46,202 bases of DNA. Source: Nostoc sp. TH1S01. GTDB lineage: Bacteria; Cyanobacteriota; Cyanobacteriia; Cyanobacteriales; Nostocaceae. The notes beneath the pieces were generated by a model that saw only the letters and a list, made by a program, of their open reading frames with translations, ran no database searches and was not told where the DNA came from. The translations under genes and the position numbers were made by a program. The DNA lies in contig JAGKSW010000148.1 of NCBI GenBank assembly GCA_018993265.1, positions 1-46,202 of the forward strand, written 5' to 3'. This document shows positions 17,909-25,898 of the stretch, one piece after another (within the stretch, counting starts at the first letter, position 1; every line of letters begins with the position of its first letter).

Positions 17909-18694
17909 ATGGGTGAAAACAGCAGTCCTTATAGTCTTAATCGGGACGTATTTCTATTTTTACAAGATGGGATAGCCCAAATCTTGGACTTTAAGCATGG
18001 GCAGTTTTATGGTCTAGATGCAATTGCTACATTAATGTTGTCACTGGTATTAGAAAAAGGGGTAGAAGAGACAGTTAACGAACTAACTACAATCTATGAT
18101 GTAACAGAAGAAAATGTTCGCTCTGACTTGAATATACTCTTACAGGAATTAAAGCAAAAAAAGCTACTTGTTACTAATGTAAAATCATTCAATTTTTTGT
18201 TGTATTTAATACAATATCAATTAAAAGTAATCAACAAAATTTTACTTTTGCTCTTTAAAACAGTCAGTGCAATTTTCCGCAATTTATTCAACCCTGAACC
18301 AACCCCAAATCGCCTTACAGTTGAGCTATTGTTAAGCTTAAGTTGGCTCAGTTTTCGTCTACTCGGATGGAGTCGCACTCTCTCATTGTGGCAGCACTGG
18401 CATCGTGCAGTATTACCAACTGACACCACAGGAACAACAGATATCATTGAGAATGTAGATCGAATGGTGCGGGAAACTGCTGCTAGTAAGCTTTTCTTAC
18501 CAATGGTGTGTAAAGAACGCGCTCTGGTTGGTTATCATCTTCTCCGTACTTTTTACGCCTTACCTGCAACTTTAGTTATCGGCATAGATCGCTATCCGTT
18601 TCAAGTCCACGCCTGGGTTGAGTGTAATGGCTTAGTTGTGACTGACGAACAGGCTCATTGTCAACCCTTTATGCCAGTTGTCAGATATTCTTAA
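17909..18694 (+). CDS. Lasso peptide maturation protein B: fused PqqD-like recognition domain and transglutaminase-like protease
   Basis: The 261-residue protein has two parts. Residues 1-90 (SLNRDVFLFLQDGIAQILDF, then DAIATLMLSLVLEKG) are PqqD-like, the RiPP recognition element that holds the leader peptide. After a linker, residues 140-261 match the lasso B2 cysteine protease: SLSWLSFRLLGW, catalytic Cys in LPMVCKERALVGYHLLR (C201), His in FQVHAWVECNG (H234) and Asp in VVTDE (D246). It should cut the leader from the precursor. The fusion is the McjB arrangement. The ATG at 17909 follows AAAAGGA with good spacing; the TTG just before it is less likely. It is the first gene of the A-containing run, with 281 bases before the precursor. 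Confidence 0.9.
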   Translation: MGENSSPYSLNRDVFLFLQDGIAQILDFKHGQFYGLDAIATLMLSLVLEKGVEETVNELTTIYDVTEENVRSDLNILLQELKQKKLLVTNVKSFNFLLYLIQYQLKVINKILLLLFKTVSAIFRNLFNPEPTPNRLTVELLLSLSWLSFRLLGWSRTLSLWQHWHRAVLPTDTTGTTDIIENVDRMVRETAASKLFLPMVCKERALVGYHLLRTFYALPATLVIGIDRYPFQVHAWVECNGLVVTDEQAHCQPFMPVVRYS

Positions 18695-18975
18695 AGGCAA
18701 TAGTCGATGAATAGATAGCGATAATTAAAGTTAAAGGTGTAAACACTTATTTTTTGAACTGATATTATGAAAAATTCTAGTAATTTTCAGGTTTTCCTCC
18801 TTAATAAAAATATTGATAAAACAACTTTTGTAGGCTTTAATTAAGGAAGAATATAAGTGTAAATAGAGCCTTTCTAACAAGTGGTGGGCGAGTGATTTTT
18901 TTGGCAGCAGAAGCAAGAAAGAAATGTAAAAATCGCTCAATTAGGTCATAAGTCTTGAGCAAAAGGAGGCTACTT
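18695..18975. other. Spacer between B protein and precursor genes
   Basis: This is 281 bases, AT-rich, with no convincing gene. An ATG at 18766 opens a 25-codon frame without lasso-leader features. The length suggests a separate promoter for the precursor, which would allow it to be made in excess over the enzymes. It ends in the strong Shine-Dalgarno AAGGAGG (18963-18969). Confidence 0.5.
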
Positions 18976-19131
18976 ATGTCTAAAAAATTAGAAGGTGTCG
19001 AGCTAAATTATTCCCAACCTAAAGTTTATTTCCAACCTAAAATTTACTCGCTTGGGTCTATAAACCAAGTTCAATCTTATTACCAGGGTCGTTATCTCGA
19101 AGGGCCGAATTCACGGTACTGGTACAGCTAG
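18976..19131 (+). CDS. Lasso peptide precursor (51 residues)
   Basis: The ATG lies six bases after a perfect AAGGAGG. The 51-residue product has a leader with the lasso pattern Y-x2-P-x-[LI]-x3-G: Y18, P21, I23, G27 in YFQPKIYSLGSINQVQS. Counting the usual five residues after that Gly puts position -2 at Gln33 and -1 at Ser34, so the core would be YYQGRYLEGPNSRYWYS (residues 35-51). Its Glu8 (E42) is the only acidic residue in the core and stands exactly where an eight-residue macrolactam ring needs it. The nine-residue tail has bulky Arg, Tyr and Trp residues that could hold the threaded form. Position 1 Tyr and the missing Thr at -2 are unusual. A start at Tyr36 (seven-residue ring, Ser34 at -2) or Ser34 (nine-residue ring) cannot be excluded. 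The gene lies between the B protein and the cyclase, as expected. Confidence 0.82.
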   Translation: MSKKLEGVELNYSQPKVYFQPKIYSLGSINQVQSYYQGRYLEGPNSRYWYS

Positions 19132-19209
19132 TTAGTAAAGGGTTAGGGATACTAAGTCACAGGCAAGTTTAAGAAATTAGCAAAATTATGCCCTAGGGAG
19201 GCAAGAGAA

Positions 19210-20358
19210 ATGGTAGAGCGAGTATATATCGTCTCAAAAGGAGTGAATGAGCAGAATTCTACGCGACCACCTACACTTATAGTTCAAGAGAGGGAGGTAA
19301 ACCCAAAGTCGTATACATGGAAATGGGGATTTCAAGGTAAAACAGGTTGGGATTGGGCGCAATTGTTGTTCGTTCCTCTTGCATTGGGTTTGCTGACTTT
19401 ATTTGTTAATGATCAAGCTCAGAAAAGAGAACGATATGCCCTTGAAGAAAGAAAAAGCCAGGAAGTGGTGCAAGATTATCTGAGCAAGATGATAGATTTG
19501 GTATCAGACGGAAAACTAGGACAACTAAGCGATAAAGAAAAACCAGAATTACTTCAGCCAACATCTACAGCAGCCAAAGCTTTGACACAATCAGTATTAG
19601 GAATCCTATCGAAGGATTCCCCATCAATACTTGCGAATGATGCCAAATTAAGGCTTGAAGCGGATAATGCTGGGCGGAAAGGTCAAGTCTTACGTTTCTT
19701 GTATGATTCAGGGTTAAACACTTATAACTATTCAAAGTATAAAAAACAACTAGAAACTAAACCCGAATCTAAACCAGACTCCACAATTGATATGGAGGGT
19801 ATAGAACTATCAGGGGCGAATCTGCAAAACATGAGCTTTGGCTCAGATCCACAGAATCAGCAAAGAGATGGTTATCAACCAGATTTGTCGCCTATCAACC
19901 TAGGTAAAGCAATACTAATAGACGCTAACTTGAGTGGGTCTAACCTGAATAAAGCTTATCTACAAAAAGCTAGACTATCCAACGCTGATTTGCAATCGAC
20001 TCAGCTAGAGAACGCCGACCTACAAAGGGCTAACTTGGTAGGGGCTAACTTGGCAGGGGCTAACTTAACAGGAGCGGATCTTAGTTATGCCGATCTGACA
20101 GGAGCTGACTTGACAGGTGCTAATCTAAGTGGGAGCAAAACTATCCATGATGCTAAGCTGATTCATGCTAAGTTAAAGGGGGCTAAACTAAGAGATGCCA
20201 ATTTGGCTAATGCTCACCTCAACGAAGTCGATTTGACTGACGCTGACTTAACGAATGCCAATCTAAATAATGCTGAAATACAAGAGGCAATAATTTGTAA
20301 CACCACTATGCCTCCAGGAACAGTTAACTCTAGCAATTGTCTTGGACAAGCGAACTGA
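19210..20358 (+). CDS. Membrane-anchored pentapeptide-repeat protein inside the lasso cluster
   Basis: The 382-residue protein has a cytoplasmic N-terminus, one transmembrane segment (about 50-66, WAQLLFVPLALGLLTLFV), a charged helical part (70-190) and a C-terminal right-handed pentapeptide helix (about 195-362; ANLSGSNLNKAYLQKARLSN, NLVGANLAGANLTGADLSYA). The start follows AGGGAGG at 19195-19201. The N-terminal WDW...LLFVPL part is a familiar cyanobacterial membrane-pentapeptide layout. It is located 78 bases after the precursor and 21 bases before the cyclase, all on one strand, so it is probably co-transcribed with them. Pentapeptide proteins such as McbG/Qnr protect gyrase from inhibitors, so a self-protection role is conceivable but unproven; it could also be an unrelated passenger. 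Confidence 0.85.
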   Translation: MVERVYIVSKGVNEQNSTRPPTLIVQEREVNPKSYTWKWGFQGKTGWDWAQLLFVPLALGLLTLFVNDQAQKRERYALEERKSQEVVQDYLSKMIDLVSDGKLGQLSDKEKPELLQPTSTAAKALTQSVLGILSKDSPSILANDAKLRLEADNAGRKGQVLRFLYDSGLNTYNYSKYKKQLETKPESKPDSTIDMEGIELSGANLQNMSFGSDPQNQQRDGYQPDLSPINLGKAILIDANLSGSNLNKAYLQKARLSNADLQSTQLENADLQRANLVGANLAGANLTGADLSYADLTGADLTGANLSGSKTIHDAKLIHAKLKGAKLRDANLANAHLNEVDLTDADLTNANLNNAEIQEAIICNTTMPPGTVNSSNCLGQAN

Positions 20359-20379
20359 TAGGATGATTTTGGGTTAGAC

Positions 20380-22227
20380 ATGAGAACCGGATTTGAAGTC
20401 ACCCTAGAAGCAACCGGAAACGCTGAATTTCATCTATTTTCGCCAGCAACTTCCTTAGTAACATTCGCCCAAGACTCCGCAACAGAGATAGCAGTGGTAC
20501 TGATGGGACGAATTTATTACCAGGATGACAGGAAAAGTCGCTTTCCTCCAGCATTTCCGCAGGACTTCGCCTCAGACGCAGCTTTAGCATTGGCTATTTT
20601 CCAACATGATGGCGCACAAGGTTTAGAGAAACTTGAGGGTGAATTTGCGCTGGTGGTTTTCGATCGCAAGGAATCGCGTCTTTTAGCCCTGCGTGATCCT
20701 CTAGGAAACTTTCCCTTGTACTGGACGCACCACAACCAAACCACCTGGGTTAGCACTAGTTTGCAATTATTAGCGCAACGACTTCCCCAAGCTGCCATTA
20801 ATAAAGACTTTCTCGCTTCATTCTTAATGTTTCCCTATGCTTTTGTCGAGTTAGCTACTGAAAAGACGGCATTTGAGGAAATTCATCGGATTCTACCAGG
20901 TAATTTCTTAGTATTCACTCCCGATCGCCGGACAACAAAAATCTGGTCTTGGGACTGGATGAAGCAAATTCAACCGATAGAAAATATCACACCCCAGGAA
21001 GCTGGTTTACAGTTTATCGACCTTTTTCGGCAAGCAGTCAAACAGCGCATTCAGGACGAGAAAACCGCTTCTCACTTATCAGGAGGGATGGATAGCTCTT
21101 CTATAGTGTGTATTGCCCGCGACTTACTAGCCGCAGAAACCTCTCCCAGAAAGCTGATTACCCTTTCTTTGGTTTATCAAATGCGGAGTCTGGCAGGTGA
21201 AACAGATTACATTCAAATGGTTGTAGATCAAGGAGGCGCGATTGAACCACAGTATGTGGATGGGGATGCAGCTCTAGACTTCCAGTGGTTTACTCAAGAA
21301 ATCCCTACCTATGACGAACCTTATCCTGGTTTATTCCACTTAGCAATGGAAAAGGTGCTGGTGGATGTAGCTGCTCAGTTAGGGGTGACGGCGATTATGA
21401 GTGGAGGGGGAGCAGAACTGATTGTCGAAGGAAATCGGATGCACTTGGCAGATTTGATGCGTCAAGGTCACTGGCACAAGGCTCTACAAGAAGCGCGTCA
21501 ATGGGCTACTGCCAAGAACCAGAGTCTCTGGTCAATTTTGTACCCCTTCGGAATTGAACCTTTAATTCCGCCAGTGCTGCGAGAGGGCTTACCAGCTTTC
21601 ATCCGAGGCGGTTATGGACGCTGGCCAAAGCTAGGTTCATTTACTATTCCTCCTTGGATTCTTCCTGATTTTGCCAAGCAGCACGATATGTGGGGTAAGG
21701 CACTAGCGACTATACGTGAAATCAACAGATATCCGGTAGAGCAATCCTTAAATCTGCTAGGACTGCAAGCATCTGCGGGAAATTGGGCTGCTTGGTATCT
21801 TGCTGCACCTCTGGGAATCCGCATTTGCCAACCCTTCCTCGATCCGCGTCTGATTACCTACAGTCTCAGTCTCCCCAGAGAATTAAGAGAAATCCCTGAA
21901 GTTCCCAAACCTCTGCTGCAAGTAGCGATGGGCGGGATTCTACCTGAACCGATTCGGACTCGGCGGTTTAAGGGAAATTTCAACGAGGTGTATTGGCAGG
22001 GACTAGCCAAGAATTTACCCAAGCTAGAGGAAATGGTTGTTCAATCGCAGATTGATGAGTTAGGCATTTTCGACAAACAGCAATTGATTCAAGCCATGCG
22101 ACAACACGCGGTTGGGATTGGCGATGTGAGAAGTGGCAGCCGGATCAGTAGTTCATTAGCTGCGATCGCCTGGTTCGACCAAATCAAAGGCGATCGGAGA
22201 TCGGTTAACTGTAGGAGCCAGCAATAA
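20380..22227 (+). CDS. Lasso cyclase (asparagine synthetase B homologue, protein C)
   Basis: The 615-residue protein has the AsnB two-domain plan. The N-terminal glutaminase-like half (LEGEFALVVFDRKESRLLALRDPLGNFPLYW) starts MRTG, without the Cys2 nucleophile, so it cannot use glutamine. The C-terminal synthetase domain has the PP-loop HLSGGMDSSS (residues 232-241). These are the features of McjC-type cyclases, which adenylate the Asp/Glu side chain of the core and join it to the new N-terminus. The usual second motif GGDE reads GGAE here (SGGGAELI, 341-347), which is worth noting. The gene starts 21 bases after the pentapeptide-repeat gene. Taken with B, precursor and exporter, a lasso role is much more likely than asparagine synthesis. 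Confidence 0.9.
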   Translation: MRTGFEVTLEATGNAEFHLFSPATSLVTFAQDSATEIAVVLMGRIYYQDDRKSRFPPAFPQDFASDAALALAIFQHDGAQGLEKLEGEFALVVFDRKESRLLALRDPLGNFPLYWTHHNQTTWVSTSLQLLAQRLPQAAINKDFLASFLMFPYAFVELATEKTAFEEIHRILPGNFLVFTPDRRTTKIWSWDWMKQIQPIENITPQEAGLQFIDLFRQAVKQRIQDEKTASHLSGGMDSSSIVCIARDLLAAETSPRKLITLSLVYQMRSLAGETDYIQMVVDQGGAIEPQYVDGDAALDFQWFTQEIPTYDEPYPGLFHLAMEKVLVDVAAQLGVTAIMSGGGAELIVEGNRMHLADLMRQGHWHKALQEARQWATAKNQSLWSILYPFGIEPLIPPVLREGLPAFIRGGYGRWPKLGSFTIPPWILPDFAKQHDMWGKALATIREINRYPVEQSLNLLGLQASAGNWAAWYLAAPLGIRICQPFLDPRLITYSLSLPRELREIPEVPKPLLQVAMGGILPEPIRTRRFKGNFNEVYWQGLAKNLPKLEEMVVQSQIDELGIFDKQQLIQAMRQHAVGIGDVRSGSRISSSLAAIAWFDQIKGDRRSVNCRSQQ

Positions 22228-22296
22228 TGATCATTCTGAGCCAGGATTAATTGCAACTATGTTGATAACTTATCCGCCATAATCTAAACATTCTAT

Positions 22297-23406
22297 TTAA
22301 GTCAAAACTAAGTTATCTCGATGCACCACGGTATCTGCGCCTACATAACCCAAAATTTCGGGAATTTCTCTGGAGTGTCGCCCGCAGATTTTTTGTAGTT
22401 CATCGCTGCCGTAATTTACTAATCCTCTGGCTATTTCGTTACCGTTGGTGTCGCACAATTGCACAGCGTCTTGGGTGTCAAATTCTCCTTCTATGGTTTT
22501 GATACCTGCGGCTAATAATGATTTTCCAGCTTGTGATATTGCCGCGATCGCACCTTGATCTAAATACAATTTTCCCATCGGCACAAGTCCATAAGCTATC
22601 CAGCGTTTTCTGGCGGATGTGGGTTCTGGTTGCGGTTCAAAGTGGGTTCCTAAAGGTTCACCTTGTAAAATCTTTTCGAGGTTGCGGGGAAATCGCCCTT
22701 GAGTAATTACCGTTCGCACTCCGGCTGCGATCGCAATTCTGGCGGCGGATATTTTTGTTACCATCCCACCCGTACCCCATTGTGAACCTTGTCCGCCTGT
22801 TTGGATTTGCAATTGCGTCAATTCTTTGATATTACTCACCAAGGCAATGGGTTTGGCATCGGGTACAGAACGGGGATCGGCTGAATATAATCTATCTACG
22901 TCGGTGAGTAAAAATAGCCAATCTGCTTCAACTAAACTCGCTACTAATGCCGAAAGGGTGTCATTATCACCAAATTTCAGTTCCTCGACCGCCACGGTGT
23001 CATTTTCATTAACTACGGGAATTACGCCCAGCCCCAGCAGTTCTTTAAAGGTGTTGTAAACGTTGAGGTATCGGCTACGCTGTACTAAGTCGCTGCGCGT
23101 TAGCAAAACCTGGGCAATTGGCTGTTGCAAGGTTGTAAATAAATCGTCATATATCCGCATTAACCTGCCTTGACCAACTGCGGCTACTGCTTGTTTGAGG
23201 GCGATCGCTTTTGGACGTTCTGTTAAGCCTAATCTGGCACAGCCCACACCCACCGCACCAGAGGAAACCAAAATTACACGATTGCCCTGCTGCCTTAAAT
23301 GACAAAGGGTTTCGGTTAAGGTCGCAATCGTAGAAAGTGCTAATTGCCCTGTTTCTGGTTGTGTAAGGCTAGAAGTGCCTATTTTGACGACAATCGTTTT
23401 GGTCAT
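22297..23406 (-). CDS. proB: Glutamate 5-kinase
   Basis: The 369-residue protein has the amino-acid-kinase domain ([70 protein letters not shown]) and a C-terminal PUA domain (from about 280, [35 protein letters not shown]). It phosphorylates glutamate in the first step of proline synthesis in the cytoplasm. It is the last gene in a minus-strand run with the YqeG-like, DUF3727, RuvX and GNAT genes. The convergent lasso cyclase gene ends 69 bases away. Confidence 0.96.
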   Translation of the reverse strand: MTKTIVVKIGTSSLTQPETGQLALSTIATLTETLCHLRQQGNRVILVSSGAVGVGCARLGLTERPKAIALKQAVAAVGQGRLMRIYDDLFTTLQQPIAQVLLTRSDLVQRSRYLNVYNTFKELLGLGVIPVVNENDTVAVEELKFGDNDTLSALVASLVEADWLFLLTDVDRLYSADPRSVPDAKPIALVSNIKELTQLQIQTGGQGSQWGTGGMVTKISAARIAIAAGVRTVITQGRFPRNLEKILQGEPLGTHFEPQPEPTSARKRWIAYGLVPMGKLYLDQGAIAAISQAGKSLLAAGIKTIEGEFDTQDAVQLCDTNGNEIARGLVNYGSDELQKICGRHSREIPEILGYVGADTVVHRDNLVLT

Positions 23407-23731
23407 TGGTCAATTGAAGTATGAAGTCTGTAGACGCGTTAGCGGCTTGCCGCAGGCTAGTATGAAGTCTGAAATACTCTACTCATCAATTGATGGTGCT
23501 TGTATTAAGAAATTTTTACTTCATCTTTTTTAGACTATGAAATCTGGAAAAAAAGTAAAGCGCCAATCCTTCTATAAGTGAAGGCTGACGCTTTACTAGT
23601 TTATAGTTATTTACTATCTACTAGGGTCTTTTTTTAGCTGACCCGATGTTATTAATACCTATAATCTCCCATTTTGTGTGTTTCTAAAAATTCCTTAATT
23701 ATTTCTTTAGCTTTATTTTCCTGACGATTTG
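23407..23731. other. Intergenic region with dispersed repeat and hairpin
   Basis: These 325 bases lie between yqeG-like and proB on the same strand. They hold a 'tagacgcg...agcggctt' dispersed repeat (23431-23462) flanked by two copies of tatgaagtctg (23419 and 23461), and a long hairpin at 23554-23597. No gene is seen. Confidence 0.6.
23554..23597 (-). terminator. Nested hairpin, probable terminator downstream of the YqeG-like gene
   Basis: AGTAAAGCG (23554-23562) pairs with CGCTTTACT (23589-23597), with an inner CCTTC/GAAGG stem. On the minus strand it is followed by TTTTTTTCC, so it can end the transcript coming from the YqeG-like gene. Confidence 0.65.
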
Positions 23732-24271
23732 TTACTTTTTGTTAATCACATTTTGCTTAGGTGTGATAGAGGCTCCCAAGATTTCGGAAATCCAAACTTC
23801 AAAATTTCTGACGGGATGGGAACGCAGTGCTGCATCAGGGTGAATAATCGGTTCTACGAGAATTGTAAACATTCCCAGACGATTACCTGCTAAAACATCA
23901 GTAAATAAGCGATCGCCCACCATCCCTACTTGATGTGCTGGTAAATCCATTGCTTGCAGAGCAGCTCTAATTTTGCGGCGAGAGGGCTTGGCTGCACCCA
24001 AGTAATAAGGTAAATTCAGAGAACGAGCAATGTTGCCAATGCGAGATTCGCTTAAGTTATTGCTCACCAAGCACAAATCAACATTAACGCGAATTTCTTC
24101 TACCCATTGTCTCAATTCTGGCGAAGGAGTCCCCACTGTAAAGGGAACTAAAGTTTCATCCACATCTAATACAAGTCCCTTCAGCCCATATTGTTGAATA
24201 ATTTCTTTACTCAATTGCAATACTGAACCGTGTAAAATCAAGTCAGGCTGTAAGAGATTGTTCCAAGTCAT
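23732..24271 (-). CDS. YqeG family HAD IIIA-type phosphatase
   Basis: The product shows the HAD core: LVLDVDETLVPF (DxDxT), LCLVSNNLSE, the Lys in GAAKPSRRKI and MVGDRLFTDVLAGNRLGM. It is a small cytoplasmic HAD phosphatase of the YqeG type, found next to ruvX-like genes in many bacteria; its substrate is uncertain. I prefer the start MTWNNLLQPDLIL (24271, 179 residues), because the family usually begins close to that motif. An in-frame ATG at 24319 would add 16 residues. Neither has a clear Shine-Dalgarno. Confidence 0.88.
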   Translation of the reverse strand: MTWNNLLQPDLILHGSVLQLSKEIIQQYGLKGLVLDVDETLVPFTVGTPSPELRQWVEEIRVNVDLCLVSNNLSESRIGNIARSLNLPYYLGAAKPSRRKIRAALQAMDLPAHQVGMVGDRLFTDVLAGNRLGMFTILVEPIIHPDAALRSHPVRNFEVWISEILGASITPKQNVINKK

Positions 24272-24319
24272 AGAGAATATTTCAGGATCACAACGAACAA
24301 TGCTCTCAATTAAGAGCAT

Positions 24320-24640
24320 TTGTTAAGCATTCACGAATTAATATCTAAACTGTTGTGCATACAAATGGCACATTCCCTGGTTGAAACTGCCATTAGTTAT
24401 TTGTTATTCGTCAATATTAATAACCAATGACAAATTTTGGATAATTGGTACTATTCAATTTTAACCAGGGAAAGCTTTGCTCCCCTGGTTAACGCCCAGA
24501 GAAAATTGTTTTACGTAAATCGAATTTGGGTATTTCTTATGGAAATTCCTTAAATTCTTACAAAATCATGCTAGAAAAAATTCGCAATTAAAAATCTCAA
24601 AATGGGACATTTTTATTTTCAATTTTGAATTTTGCAGATT
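24320..24640. other. Intergenic region between DUF3727 and YqeG-like genes
   Basis: About 320 AT-rich bases with no gene. A perfect ten-base inverted repeat, TTAACCAGGG (24461-24470) and CCCTGGTTAA (24483-24492), could be a terminator or leader hairpin. TGCTCT/AAGAGCA (24301-24318) forms another small hairpin at the alternative start of the YqeG-like gene. Confidence 0.55.
24461..24492 (-). terminator. Perfect 10-bp hairpin
   Basis: TTAACCAGGG and CCCTGGTTAA surround a 12-base loop. It lies about 150 bases beyond the DUF3727 stop and about 190 before the YqeG-like start, so it may end the first transcript or shape the leader of the second. Confidence 0.5.
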
Positions 24641-25213
24641 TTATTCCACTTCGTTAAAAAGCTGTTCTTCTAGCAACGGTTGCACTTGGCGAAATTCTTC
24701 GGGAGAGAGTAATTCAGGTTCACCGTTTTTGGTAATTCTGGCAAAAAACAGCAGTGGGTCGAGGGGGGTATAAATGGCATACTCCTGTTCTTGATGATAG
24801 AAGCTGGCGAGCAACTGTAATTGTTCTGGTTCTAAATCAGTTTCGTCGTCTTCTATTTCTAATGTAAAAAGTTCCGACTCATCTACAGCTGGTAATTCGC
24901 CAGCAACTGTCAAAGCGTAAGCTGTATTTTTAAGAATCAGGTTTTGCTCAGATAAAACTGCTTGGGCAGTACCAAAAATTTCGTCAATAATAGCATCATC
25001 TTCTACTAAAACGGCTTCTTCTTCCTCGTCTTCACCTTCCCAAGCGAAAACTTCTATGGGTGAGTCCACAGGAAGAAGTAAGACATATTCTTGTCCATCT
25101 ACAGAGAGCGAATGTTCTATATAACATTCGAGGGTTCGCCCTGTGTCATCAGTCAAGGTGATGGAACCTGTCCGATCGCGATCGTTATCTTCAGAAAATG
25201 GAGAGGAAAACAT
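24641..25213 (-). CDS. DUF3727 domain protein (DUF1292-like N-terminus)
   Basis: The 190-residue acidic protein has an N-terminal DUF1292-like half (SITLTDDTGRTLECYIEHSL, QEYVLLLPVDSPIEVFAW) and a C-terminal half of the cyanobacterial DUF3727 type (YHQEQEYAIYTPLDPLLFFARIT, LLSPEEFRQVQPLLEEQL). It has no signal peptide or membrane segment. The pairing with ruvX and the YqeG-like phosphatase looks like a conserved cyanobacterial neighbourhood. Its function is unknown. Confidence 0.85.
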   Translation of the reverse strand: MFSSPFSEDNDRDRTGSITLTDDTGRTLECYIEHSLSVDGQEYVLLLPVDSPIEVFAWEGEDEEEEAVLVEDDAIIDEIFGTAQAVLSEQNLILKNTAYALTVAGELPAVDESELFTLEIEDDETDLEPEQLQLLASFYHQEQEYAIYTPLDPLLFFARITKNGEPELLSPEEFRQVQPLLEEQLFNEVE

Positions 25214-25343
25214 AGCCGATTAGTTAAACTTTATCTTTACCCGCAACTGTGAACATTGCTTTACTGTTGAATGACAAATTATGCCAAGCCAATAGTTTCA
25301 CATTCAAACACAACTGCTAAGTAATTGCTTTCAGAATATCACG

Positions 25344-25808
25344 TCAAAAGCTATCCATACTCGACAGCATTTTAACTGCCGCAGAGCGTCTAGCATCTAG
25401 CCATTGTTGTAAAATTAGCGCCGCTGCTTTGCGGTCAATTAAACCTTTATTGCGAGATGGTGAGAGATTCTCGGCGATGAGCATTTGCTCTGCTTGAAAA
25501 GAGGTTAAGCGCTCATCAACATATTCTATGGGTAGTTTGAGAGCCTTGCCCAGTTTGGTGGCAAATTTCTGCACCTGACGAGCTTGGAATCCCAAAGAGC
25601 CATCCATTGAATAAGGTAAACCAACAACTAAAATTTCTACCTGACGGTCATTGACTAGATTTTGGAATTGCTCGACATCACGCTCAAAAGATGAGCGTTC
25701 AACTGTGGTAATTCCGGTAGCAATTAAACCAGTGCGATCGCATCCTGCCACACCAATTCGTTTACGTCCGATATCTAATCCTAGTGCTGAAATATACTGC
25801 TTCGTCAT
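25344..25808 (-). CDS. ruvX: RuvX/YqgF Holliday junction resolvase-like nuclease
   Basis: The 154-residue product has the RNase H-like fold of YqgF: ALGLDIGRKRIGVAGCD (first Asp), ILVVGLPYSMDGS, YVDERLTSFQAEQML (Glu) and GLIDRKAAALILQQWLD (last Asp). The family is implicated in 16S rRNA 5' end maturation or anti-termination and was first proposed as a resolvase. It lies 90 bases after the GNAT gene and about 130 before the DUF3727 gene, all on the minus strand. Confidence 0.94.
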   Translation of the reverse strand: MTKQYISALGLDIGRKRIGVAGCDRTGLIATGITTVERSSFERDVEQFQNLVNDRQVEILVVGLPYSMDGSLGFQARQVQKFATKLGKALKLPIEYVDERLTSFQAEQMLIAENLSPSRNKGLIDRKAAALILQQWLDARRSAAVKMLSSMDSF

Positions 25809-25898
25809 TCTAATTTTTTGCTTTATGCCTCCTAATTGTCAGTGTTGAGTAGTGAGTGCTGAGTCATATATTATTCCTCTGCACTCCTGCTGATTACA

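Noticed and set aside
18731-18940. Minus-strand 69-residue frame between lasso B and A genes
   Set aside because: There is no Shine-Dalgarno and no family resemblance, and it is AT-rich by composition. The 25-codon plus-strand frame at 18766 lacks leader or core features as well.
20380-22227. Genuine asparagine synthetase
   Set aside because: It lacks the Cys2 glutaminase nucleophile and lies between lasso-type genes, so amide synthesis from glutamine is not possible.
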